64,000 bases of DNA, from the NCBI GenBank assembly GCA_001600635.1, contig BCKL01000022.1, forward strand, positions 420,721 to 484,720, written 5' to 3'. Below, in pieces: positions 46,521 to 56,184 of this stretch. The notes beneath the pieces were generated by a model. The model was not told the origin of the DNA. It made no database searches and worked only from the letters and a program-made list of their open reading frames with translations. The first letter of the stretch is position 1. Each line of letters begins with the position of its first letter. The translations under genes and the position numbers were made by a program. The DNA is from Leucosporidium creatinivorum (lineage: Eukaryota; Basidiomycota; Microbotryomycetes; Leucosporidiales; Leucosporidiaceae).

Positions 46521-47223
46521 ATGGACGCCCTCTCCAACCTCGCCTTCACCACCTCGGGCGCTCTCATCGACCTCGTAGACAGTCAGTTCTCCGCTCTTCT
46601 CGGCCGCTCATTCTGTAGCACGATAGCTCACTGCTGCCCTGCTCACTTACAGAGAAGGTCCTGGTGCACCTCCGAGACGGCAGGAAACTCATTGGCGTCC
46701 TCCGCTCTTATGATCAATACGGTCCGTCTCTCGCCCTTCTCTATCGTCCTACAGCTTCCGCTGACATACAGAACTATTCTACTCCCTCGCCTGCACCCCT
46801 CTGCCCTTCCAACACCCGCCAACTCCCTACAACAGCCAACCTCGTAACAACCCAAACCCTCGAACGGCTCTACCACCCTCCTACAAACTCGTACGCCCAG
46901 ACCGAGCGTGGAGTCTTTCTCATCCGAGGCGAGAATGTCGTGCTGCTCGGTGAAGTCGTGCGTGCTCCGCCGATCCACCCGCCCCGGCCCTTGCCCTCCT
47001 TCTCCGCACGCGCCGAACTGATCTCTGACTCGCTCTGAACACACAGGACCTCGATCTAGAAGACCCACCACTACAGCGCATGACCCTCCAGCCTTGGAAC
47101 CAAATCGCCGCGCTGCTGGACGCTGAACGAACGGCAAAGGCCAAGGCGAAGAAGCAGGGGGAGAAGGTCCTGTTCGAGAAGAGTGGGTTCGGTGAGGAGG
47201 GTGGAGAGGGCGATGCGTATTAA
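46521..47223 (+). CDS. LSM1: Sm-like protein LSM1
   Basis: Four exons (46521-46581, 46653-46721, 46836-46957, 47047-47223) encode 142 aa, the usual Lsm1 length. Sm motif 1 is [27 protein letters not shown], split by a GTCCGT intron after DQY; Sm motif 2 is RGVFLIRGENVVLLGE. The following DLDLEDPPLQRMTL and the basic C-terminal extension (AKAKAKKQGEK) are Lsm1 features. Lsm1 defines the cytoplasmic Lsm1-7/Pat1 ring that binds the 3' ends of deadenylated mRNA and promotes decapping in P bodies. The C-terminus is acidic and glycine-rich. Confidence 0.93.
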
Positions 47224-47594
47224 GATGGTGTCGGAGGTGACGGGCCAGGAGAAGGAGGAGGAGAAAGGAGGAAGGAGGAAGGAGGAAAGGAGCCCCATCG
47301 CGGGCTTCGCAGGCTCCCTCGATAACCGGCTTTGCTCTATTCATTCCAGGCAGCCAGAGGGAGAGAAGTGGATGGTCAGTAGTAGCGGGCCTCTCAGAGC
47401 TCCCTTTCGAGCAATTCTCACGCCCGTTCAATGTACCCTGGAGCGACCGAGGAGAGAGGAGAAGCGAAAGCTCAACCGGCGACTCGGCTCTCGAGACGCT
47501 CCTTCACGGAGGCTGGTGTGGAGCATAGACGAGACTACTCTAGAATACAAGCGAAATGTCCATCTTATCTACCCATAACCCTCTTGGCCCTCAC
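47224..47594. other. Convergent 3' spacer between LSM1 and a Zn2Cys6 gene
   Basis: The 371 bp between two stop codons include a GGAAGGA-type purine-rich tract near 47255-47290. I see no gene. Confidence 0.6.
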
Positions 47595-50190
47595 TCACCC
47601 ACCACTGCCAGCTCCGGTCGCTTCCCACCCAAATCCACCGCTCGGCGCAGCAAAGCTCGGCGCCTCCAGCCCAAAGCCCGGCATATCTCCTCCCATACCC
47701 CCCAGCATCGCCGTCGAGAACCACTCCTCCATCCCAATCCCATCCATGAACGACAGAGACGGGGCGGTTCCGTGCGCCGTCGCGAGATCGCTTTCGAGCT
47801 GACCAAGGTCGAGAGGGACGATGGTAGAGAGGTGAGGAGGAGGTTGAGAAGCTGTAGCAAAGTTGAGCTGAGAGGAAGGGGAAGGAGTGGGGGCGAAGCC
47901 TTGTTGAAGGAAGTCGACGTTCGGGGTCGTTTCGGAGATGGGCAGGAAGGAATCCGGGGCGATGGGAGCGGGGAGAAGGCTGAGGATGGTGGAAGGGGGG
48001 TGAAGTTGATGCTCGATAGCGTCGATGACGGGCTGCGAGGAGGGGTCGACGTGCGAGAACCGAATGAGTTTGAGGACGAAGAGGATCCTGCGCGCCGAGA
48101 GAAGCGAGGTCAGCTTCGATCTCGTCTTCGACCCTTCGGAACGATAGACTCACGACTCGACCGCATCGGAAGTGCCTATTGATAGAACACCCGTCTCTTG
48201 CACTTCCTCGAGAAGCACCAACGCCCAATGCTCGGCCTGGAGGAAGCGAAAGTGTGTCGCGTGCCCGACCGATGGAAGGTCCCGCGCTGCCCGAGCCCAA
48301 TCTCTCGCCGCCTCGCGCACCAGATCCTTCACTTGCTTCGTCAGCAAAGTGACTCGTTCCCGTTGCCTCTCCTCTGCCGACGTCAGCGCCGGTTGTTGAA
48401 CCTCCTCGCGCAGTCGCCGCTGCAGCTCCGAGTGCAGCGAGAGCACGGTACCGGTATATCCCAACGCGAAGAAGATGCGCACCGACTGCAGGATGGCCTG
48501 TACATCGTTGTCGAGGTTGGCAACGGGGGGAAAGAAGGAGAAGTTGGGTGTCGGGCGATGGATGTTGATGCGGTCGATCACTTGGGCGTAGAGATCTCCG
48601 AGGCGATTGATGGCCTCCATACAGTCGGTCAGTGTCTTGTCGGTGAGAGGGCGGCGACGTGCGAACGCTGTAGAACGCGGATGAAACGGGGGTCAGCTCA
48701 GTTCGGCGCTCCCGCAGCGAAAGCTCAAGTCGAAACGTACCTCCCGACACTCCATCGTCGATCTTGCGGGCAACCTCGATAACGTAGATTCCATCTGAGA
48801 GGGGGAGCGGTATTAGTAAATCTACCCTCTACCAGGGAAGAGCGAGCTTACAAGGCCGAAGGGCTGCAAAAATCGACTGTTGGTCTCGCACCGTGGTCTT
48901 GTCGCTCAGCATAGCTTCGAGCTGTTTGGTGGACATGTTGTCGTCGCCATGCAGTACCTTCTGATCGCTTGGAGAGCTATTCGAGGATAGGTCAGATCTC
49001 GGCCTCGGAGCGGCGACCGAACGAGACTCACAAGATGATGGGCGCGCCGGCTTGGGTAGCTCGGACTGCCTCGTTGGCCATAAAGCTTGTCCACCTGACC
49101 GTCTCGCCGAGATGTCCTTCCGGCCGAGTCTCCGCTAAGGTTCGCGCATGAGCCATGTACGCTCTTGCATAAGGCCGCGAAGCCGCGTTCGCGAATTCGC
49201 CTGCGGAGCGCAAGGTCAGACGCCTGCTCGCAGTCTTGTCGAGAAAGGAAATTCGACGTACCGGACTTGCCGGCCTCCGAGAGGAAGTCGAGTAAGTAGC
49301 AGCTTCCGACGTTGACGACGCTCGGCTCGGTCGTCACCTCCGCTTCCTTACCCAGGCGGAAAGCGGCATCGCGGATGCGTAGATAAGCGCCTTCTCGTCG
49401 TCGTCCAAAAGAGCTCCAGTCTGTTGTAGCAGCCCAGTCGTTGAGCTCTTGAGGCGTAGCAGGGATCGGTCCTGGGCCGAGGATGAGAGGATGAAGGGAG
49501 ATGAGGGCGGCCGAGGCGAGGATACAGTAGGTCAAGGCGCGAAGCTCCGGGCTGAGTAGAGAGGTGCGCCATTGGACGCTCTCAAGCGACTTGCGAAGGG
49601 AGGTGTAAGGTAGGGATGGGTGGTTGGCTTGAGGAGATCGCCGAAAGTCTAGTGAGGGGCGACGAAGGTCAGTCGAGCTGAGGACGGGTGGTGGAGGAGT
49701 GCTCCCTCAGCTCATTAGATGCTGCTCACCGTCAAACAGGCTGATCAGCAGCTCCTTCGGCAGCTCGTCGAGGCTGCCCGGCGCTTGCGCCCAAGACGAC
49801 GTGAGGAGGGCCAGTGACTCGGGCGAAGCTCCTTGCGACGAGTTCGATACTGATCCTGAGCCTGAAGCTATCGGCTGAGCAAAGTGTGGGGGAACAGCGA
49901 GGGGGAGAGCATCCGGCGAGGCGCTGTTGTTGGTCGTCGACGGAGCGCTCTGATCCTTACGTACAGGCCTGCGACGGACCACGGGTGTAGTAGTACATCT
50001 GTGACACTTGAGCGTGAGCTGAGCCCCTCTCAGTCGGCTCTGCAAGCACTCACGGGACTTCATTCTCCAAGCAGCGAGGGCAGCTCTCGCCTGGCGGTGC
50101 AGGATGGCAGAGCACACGCTTCGTCTTGCAGCGGTCGCAGGAAGGTGGCTTCTTCTTCTTGAGCGTCTTCTCCGATTGGTCGGCAGGCAT
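47595..50190 (-). CDS. Second Zn2Cys6 transcription factor
   Basis: Eight exons (50054-50190, 49730-49998, 49262-49648, 49032-49200, 48852-48976, 48741-48794, 48154-48667, 47595-48087) encode 715 aa. The binuclear zinc cluster is at residues 18-48: CDRCKTKRVLC then CPRCLENEVPC, with the last cysteine contributed by exon 2. A basic arm (RRRPVRK) follows. Then DELPKELLISLFDDF, a middle homology region with helical blocks (LRALTYCILASAALISLH, RAYMAHARTLAETRPEGH, VRWTSFMANEAVRATQ), and a C-terminal activation-like region rich in Pro, Gly and Met. This architecture (an F/LF-D motif after the cluster, WR/WTS..MANEA) is common in basidiomycete regulators of unknown target. Not closely related to the regulator in the inverted arms. 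Confidence 0.88.
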
Positions 50191-50824
50191 GGTCGAGCGA
50201 GATGGAAGCAGAGACGACGAAGAAGCAAGACAGGCGAAAGCGTTCGGCGGCGGCGAGTGGTGCAGATCTTTGTAGGCAGCTCAGAGCTGCAACGTGACCA
50301 GAAGTGATCCTAGTGACCAGCAGAGGCTCGAGACCCGCTCCCGAGCTTTGTAGCTGAGTATGCCAGCCGAGAAACAAGGCAGCCCTTTTCTCGGCGATCG
50401 TTCGAAGCGCGTAGTCCTACAGACTCTAAGAGCTTCGACGAAAGATCTCAAAGTGCTTTGGTAGTCGCGATTGGTAGCCTATCTGTCCTGAATGGGGCTA
50501 GAAGCCTCTGTGCGAGATTTGGGCTTCTCGGCGTTGGCCAATTCACTCTCTCGCAGCGCTTTGGGGGCTTCACAGAGAATGAGGGGAGTCACATTCCCTT
50601 GCCGGTCATGCTATTACACCTGAATGGACACGACTGCCTTGATCAGAAGCGAGGCCCCCTCCTCGTCGCGAACGAAAGGGAAACCTCGGCGTTGGTCTCC
50701 GCCGCCAGCTGCTCCTCGAGAGAGCGCGCTGGGGTTGAGACCTCCGCAATCATCATTCAGCAGCCTTCACATCTCGAAGAGACAATATGGAGGTACACCA
50801 GCCTTGAGAGACACCCGAGTAAGG
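50191..50824. other. 5' flank of the Zn2Cys6 gene; no supported gene
   Basis: This 630-bp spacer has several short open frames, none with motifs or usable splice sites. A CT/GA-mixed region near 50210-50260 probably belongs to the promoter. Confidence 0.4.
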
Positions 50825-51580
50825 CTAGGAGGAAGCGTCGACGTTGTCGCGGTTGGACCTGAAATCCGTAGTTCTGGTGCGAAGCGTAAGCTGAGGCGCT
50901 CTGGCAGAGCGCTGAGTCGCTGAGAACACATACATGCTGACCTTCTGTACTCGCTCCTCGGCGTCTGCGACTCGGCGCTCTTCTTCGACCGTGACTGCTC
51001 CACGCTGCTTGCTCGGGGGCGTCTCGATGCGGCGTACGCGGCGGCGGATGAAGGCGATGACGATCTCCAGACGATCTGGCTCGATGTGCTCGCGCTCGAT
51101 GCTCCTGCTCGTGCTCGGTAGGCGTTGCTCGGTGCTTGGGCGTCGCGGCTCCTGGCGTCGTAGATCTTGCGGTGGCGATTCCTTCGATCTCATCGGCGAG
51201 GGACCTTTGAAAGCAGTGGATCAGCCATGGTCCCCTCGGGAGGAAGGCTCAACTCACCTCCTTGCTCGGTTCGTGGCTTGGGCTTCTCGGCGTCCGCTTC
51301 GGCGACCTTCCTCAGGCAGTTCTCGGGGCTCCTGTAGATCAGACGCTGGTTCTTCTTCTTTCCCTTCTTGGCGAAGTGTTCTTGTTGACCTTGTTGACCT
51401 TGACGAGCAACGGAGCGCTGCTACCTCCCGCCGCGAGTCTTGAATCTCAAGCGAGCGAGAGCTGTACCAGATCAGCAAGAGCAGCAGCGGTCGAGCAAAG
51501 TGCAGCCAAAGATCTCCCGTGAGAGATTTGGCCATCCAAGGCGACCACCACCGCTCTACAAGCCGAACTTTCCTGCTCAT
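50825..51580 (-). CDS. Putative small basic protein, tentative model
   Basis: A three-exon model (51569-51580, 51258-51417, 50825-51204) would encode 183 aa: MSRK spliced to RSVARQGQQGQQEHFAKKG, KKNQRLIYRSPENCLRKVAE and then a Ser/Arg/Glu-rich region (SIEREHIEPDRLEIVIAFIR, TVEEERRVADAEERVQK). The second junction is well formed (GTGAGT donor, GCTGAT branch), although its acceptor is AAG rather than CAG. The four-codon first exon is a guess made to supply an ATG. A possible further intron (50886-50936, in frame, 51 nt) would remove 17 residues. No family is recognised; the basic, charged composition suggests a nuclear or RNA-binding protein. It could also be the remains of a larger gene. Confidence 0.35.
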
Positions 51581-52226
51581 CGCTCGCTCCCTCGGCGCCC
51601 TCTTGCTTTACAATCTCGCCGCTCGTTCGACGCTCGGTCGCTGCGATCCACTTCTCCGCTAAGCCCTCCTCCTATCTCGACCATCCTTTCCAGCTAACTG
51701 TACTCGAACAGCCAGACATCTTTGGGCGTTTGAAGCTCGAGTTGCTGGTCGCCCACCTCGTTTCGTCTCAGCACCGCATTGCGGACATTTACCATGAGTA
51801 CGAGCGGAGGCAGACATGCAGCTCGACGTTTTATATGAGCTCCAGTCTTCGTATGCAGGAGGGAGAGCGACATGCGAGGTCAAACTCGAGGCGAGAGAAA
51901 CTGATGATGAGGGCGCTCGAACGCTGCTGTAGCGCGACCGGTAAGGGTCTGAGTCGAGGTGCTCGGGTGCATGCTGCGTCGTGAAGAGACGCCGTCTAGA
52001 AGCTGGCTGTGAGTGACGACGAGTCGCGGTCTTCGAGGCTGGTGTGGCTTGAAGAAGACAGGCGAAGCAGACGAGCGAGCGGGTTTTGAGGGGAGTAAGT
52101 GCTGTTGAGGGTGCAGTTTTGGAGGTCGAGTCGAGAGTCCAAGAGAGTAACAAACTTTCGTTCGCTCACACGAAGAGCTCGAGCCGGTCGACGAGGTACA
52201 GAATGCTCTCGCAGTCATCGCCGAGC
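51581..52226. other. Spacer with no supported gene
   Basis: A minus-strand frame ending DDCESILYLVDRLELFV at about 52163 looks protein-like and may be an alternative last exon of the F-box gene at 52227-53727. Otherwise nothing is supported. Confidence 0.35.
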
Positions 52227-53727
52227 TCAGCTCTCGATCTCACGCTCTCGATAGTCGTGATCCCCGAGTTCTGAGAGGCTGTACAGATGCATATCAGCTA
52301 TAAGATCACCAGCAGTATCGCTGTCCTCCTCGGCCTCAAGCTATCGACGTCCTTCTCAGCCGACTTTCAGCATGCCTCGGCCTCGCCGAGTCGCCGGGCA
52401 ATCGTTGCTCACTTGGGAACCAACGGAAGAGTAAGCTCCGACATGTCCAGCACGACGAGAGAGGGTCCGCGGTACGCCGTGAAAGCGACCGAGGCAACCT
52501 CGACCGCCGACAGCATCCGCCAGAGCCTCGCCGGCGGGGTCGAGGGAAGAATGCCGGTGAGCTTGGGGGGCTTGAAGACGGCGTCGGGACGATTGCGATG
52601 TCTGAAGATGAGTGCAGAAGAGTATATTCAGCCTCGGTCCTGTCCCTAGACATGAGGAACGAGCGGAACACGACTCACTCGTACACCGAGCGCATCACGC
52701 CGAGGTGCTCCGCCTCCTGCCAGACCCAGCCGCTGGGGTTGCCCTCGAGCTGAAGCGTCTTCAAATTGGAATTGGGGAAGAGGTTGGTCAAGAAGATGAG
52801 GATGAGGTCGTCTCCCTTGAGGTCTTTGATAGCTAAGATCCGTAGGTGAAGGCGAGTGAGGGCGCTGAACGAGTGAGGGGTCGGAGGCTGCCCGAACGCA
52901 AGACCTTGAGTAGCTGGAATGCCCGTGGGGTCGATGTGAAGCTTTTCAAAGAGTCCCCAATCGGTGACGGCTGCTTGGCGAGTCGGGTCGGAGGGCGCCA
53001 GCTGAGCCTTGTCGGCCTTTGGGCTCTTGTCGGCGAGTCGGGTAACAGTGGAAGTCGTGATAAAGTAGAAGTGCAGGAGGAGGAACGCGTAGATCTGCTT
53101 CTGCTCCATTCCGCACTTGACGAGAGTGAGGTCTCGGATAGTCTGGCGAAGGGGAGCGAGAGGGCCGGGCAGGCGAGCGAGAACGTCGGCCGGCACCTCG
53201 GAGTTGAAGATTGAGAGAGTGTGCAAGTCGTAAAAGTAGCTGAGGGGTACTTCATCGAAGAGCGAAGCGAAGCTTTGATCGTGCTCATCCGTTGCGTGGC
53301 CCTTCTGCTTGCAAGTCGCACACGACGAGCGAGCCCGGCCGACGCCTTGGACGAAGAGCTGGGCGGGTCCTTCGGTCAGAGTCCAGCGTAGTCGGTAGAG
53401 CACCACAGATGGGATGCTTACCTTCTCCATCTTCAGCAGCTGGCCATGCTGGTGACCGTCCTTGCCCCGGCTCGCGACAGCAAGCTTCCAGCTTCCGAGA
53501 GCGCCGAAGTCGACGAGAAGAGGCTGGCGGTAGAGGAGAGGGTTGCAGAGAGCGTGGAAGCTGCGGTCGACTTGCGCAAGATTGTTCAAAGCGCCCTGCT
53601 CTTCTGCTTCATCGAGTGCGACTTATTTGAAGCGTCAGCAAGCGGCGAGCGAAACTAGCCGCCGGCGTGCAGGCAGCTCACCTGCAATAGCTTTGAGGAT
53701 CTCGGAAGTGAGTTTGAAGAACGACAT
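52227..53727 (-). CDS. F-box/LRR-like protein
   Basis: Four exons (53682-53727, 52679-53603, 52413-52601, 52227-52278) give 403 aa. It begins MSFFKLTSEILKAIAEEQG, a diverged F-box helix, then NNLAQVDRSFHALCNPLLYR, the same post-F-box block seen in the gene at 1-353. LRR-like segments follow: LSYFYDLHTLSIFNSEVP, RDLTLVKCGMEQKQIYAFLL, LTRLHLRILAIKDLKGDD and NLKTLQLEGNPSGWVWQEAE. Members of this family act as SCF adaptors. The first three exons are well supported. The last exon is less certain: a competing acceptor a few bases downstream changes the C-terminus. It shares a 277-bp divergent promoter with MMM1. Confidence 0.65.
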
Positions 53728-54004
53728 TCGAGCTGTAGGCGAAGCGACGAAGGAGACGATGTGAGCGGCAGCAGCGAGAGAGACGACGGCAGACGTCGGT
53801 ACGTACCCTTCGCGGCGAGAGGAGCCGAGCCATTCTTAGATTCCTGCCATCACCTCGCCTCTACTTTCGCATTCACCAGCTCGGTTCTGTAGCACTTCAA
53901 ACAACTTCTCGACCGACCTACACCCTCTCGGACCCCTACCACCGAACAGCGCCTCGAGCGCAAAGCTCCCTTGCCAAAGCGCTCGCTCCCGCACCTCGAC
54001 CAAG
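53728..54004. promoter_or_regulatory. Divergent promoter between F-box gene and MMM1
   Basis: The 277 bp between outward-facing start codons contain no ORF or RNA gene that I can support. Confidence 0.45.
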
Positions 54005-55912
54005 ATGCCGACGACCGACGTAGCAGCACCGGGATTGGATGTATGTCCACCTGTACCACGACCAGGCTTCACCTTCACCCAAGGTGTCCTCTGCGGCCAG
54101 CTCTCCTTGTTTGTCGTCTCGTCTCAGCTCCCGACGTCAGCTCTATGGCTCGCTGACCTGTATCATGTCACCAGTGTCATCATCTCGGTCCTGTTCCTCA
54201 AGTACTTCGTCTTTGAAGACCCTGCAGCAGATCGGCCAACTCCCAAATCCCGCGAATCGACGCGCAAGGTGAGCCAGCTCCTCTCGCCAGCTCCGTACGC
54301 TCGCTGATGGTCTTCACTCGAACAGCGCTCGAATCGACCACGCAGATCTTCTGTCTCGCCCGCCTCTCCTACCCCCGCCATCCTCTCGGCGCTCGATTAC
54401 GACCTTCCAACACACGCTCCGGAATCGCTCGACTGGCTCAACGTCCTGCTAGCACAAGCGCTTTCTGCCTATCGAGGGCTAGTAGCAGAATCAACAGCAG
54501 GGAATGGAGGAGGAGCGAAAGGGCTGATGGAGGAGATGCTGAATCGGAAAGCGCCGGCCGAGGAGGGCGACGATGGTGAAGCTGCTCCGGGGTTGGTGGG
54601 GATCGACAGGATTGAGGTGTTGGATGTGGTGGTGGGAGACAAGTACCCGATGTTGAGTAATGCGAGGGTACGGCCGAGTGGGGAGGATGGCGGAGTGGTG
54701 AGTTCGGCTCTTGATCTCGCTCGACCGGCGCTCGTTGACTTCTTACGCCTACAACAGCGAGTCGAGCTCGACGTCGACTTTACCGACCATGTCTCCCTTT
54801 CCATCTCGACCTGCCTCCTCGTCAACTTCCCGCGACCACGATTCGCCGTTCTCCCCATCTCCCTCGGCCTCACCCTCGAACGCTTCTCGGGCACCCTCAC
54901 ACTCGAACTCCCTTCACCTTCAGCCCTCTCGCCAGCTGCTCACTCGCACGCCACAGGCCATGCACACCACAACCCCTCCGTCCACCTCTCCCTCCATCCC
55001 GACTTTACTCTCGACCTCTCAACGACCTCACTCCTCGGCTCTCGCGCCAAGCTGCAGGACGTGCCCAAGGTCGAGCAATTGATCCTCGCTCGTATCCGAG
55101 GCTACATCCAAGATCGCGTAGTCTGGCCCGGCCGAGTGCAAGTCGCCCTCCCCGGAGTCGGCACTTCGCACCATCATCACGGCCGCCACTCTTCGCATGG
55201 GCACGACGCTTCTAGTAGCGGACATCAGGCGCTCCCATCGGACGAGTGGGAGTGGGTCCCCTCGCCTGCGTCCGAAGGCGGGAAGGGTGGAGACTCGGGA
55301 TCGACCTCCTCCCTCCTCTCCGACGATCGACTGTCGCCCGACGCTGACTCGACTACCAACGATGACGACGAACCCACTTCCGGAGACGAGACGCCCTCCA
55401 TCGACCTTGACGCAGACGGCGGACCCTCGGTCGTCCTCCATCCCAAAATCCGAGCCAAGGGCGATACCACTCCCCTTGAAGGCGGTCCTCACACCTCGGG
55501 TCCTCGTCTACGACGACCGTCGGCCTTACTAAAGCAGAGTACCATCCCCGGTCTCGGAAACCCCGCTCGTCCTCCATCACCGACCGAATCCCTTCCCGGC
55601 CACTTCGCTCCACCTCCGCCCTTCTCCTACTTCCCAACACCAAACGGTCCCTCCAAGCCCTCAGCACCACCACCATCTCGACCGAATGGAGGACGTTGGG
55701 TCCCTCGGAACTCGTCGCAGGGAGGTGAAGGCGGATTGTCGGCGGCGAGATTAGCAGCGGTCGCTGCTGCAGCGGCAGATGCTAGTCCCTCGGGAGGAGG
55801 AGGGCAGAGAGGTGGAGAGGGAATGAGGTATAGGATGAAGGGACCCGGGAGCGTGGGGATGGGAGTGGAGATTGGGAGCGTAGGAGGGAGTAGGAAGGGA
55901 GGACGGTATTGA
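54005..55912 (+). CDS. MMM1: ERMES subunit Mmm1 (SMP-domain lipid-transfer protein)
   Basis: Three exons (54005-54268, 54326-54697, 54758-55912) encode 596 aa. A short lumenal N-terminus is followed by a transmembrane helix at about 46-70 (LYHVTSVIISVLFLKYFVF). The SMP domain starts near residue 115 with SLDWLNVLLAQALSAYR and continues through VGDKYPMLSNARVRP, VSLSISTCLLVNFPRPRFAV, LPISLGLTLERFSGTL and LILARIRGYIQDRVVWPGRV. Mmm1 is the ER-anchored partner of Mdm12, Mdm34 and Mdm10 that transfers phospholipid between ER and mitochondria. The long tail after residue 330 is unusual: His-rich, then acidic/Ser-rich, then Pro- and Gly-rich. Intron 2 (54698-54757) is exactly 60 nt, in frame and stop-free. 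Confidence 0.92.
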
Positions 55913-56184
55913 GGTGTTAGGGTGGTAATCGACGGGCTCTCGAACGGGAACAGCGATCCAGAGTCGAAGACATATCTTCACTATAGAGGCACTCGCTCTG
56001 CAGGCTCAGGAAAGTCGCGAGAGAAACCGGCCGACGCTTGACCTCCGTGTCCGGTCGAGGGAGGCAGCTAGCCTCTGAAGCGGTGTAGAGCTGCTCTTGC
56101 CTTCCTACCGTTCACAACTTGTACCGGAGTACAGCTTCCGAACCTCTCGCGCTACCCTACACTTTGAAACCCTTCCGCCGAACC
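55913..56184 (+). promoter_or_regulatory. Promoter of the right tandem-barrel gene
   Basis: The 272 bp between the MMM1 stop and the tandem-barrel start codon. From about 55985 it resembles the left promoter imperfectly (shared blocks TGACCTCCG.GTCCGGTCGAG and GCTGCTCTTGCCTTCCT, and an almost identical 20 bp just before the ATG). Confidence 0.5.
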
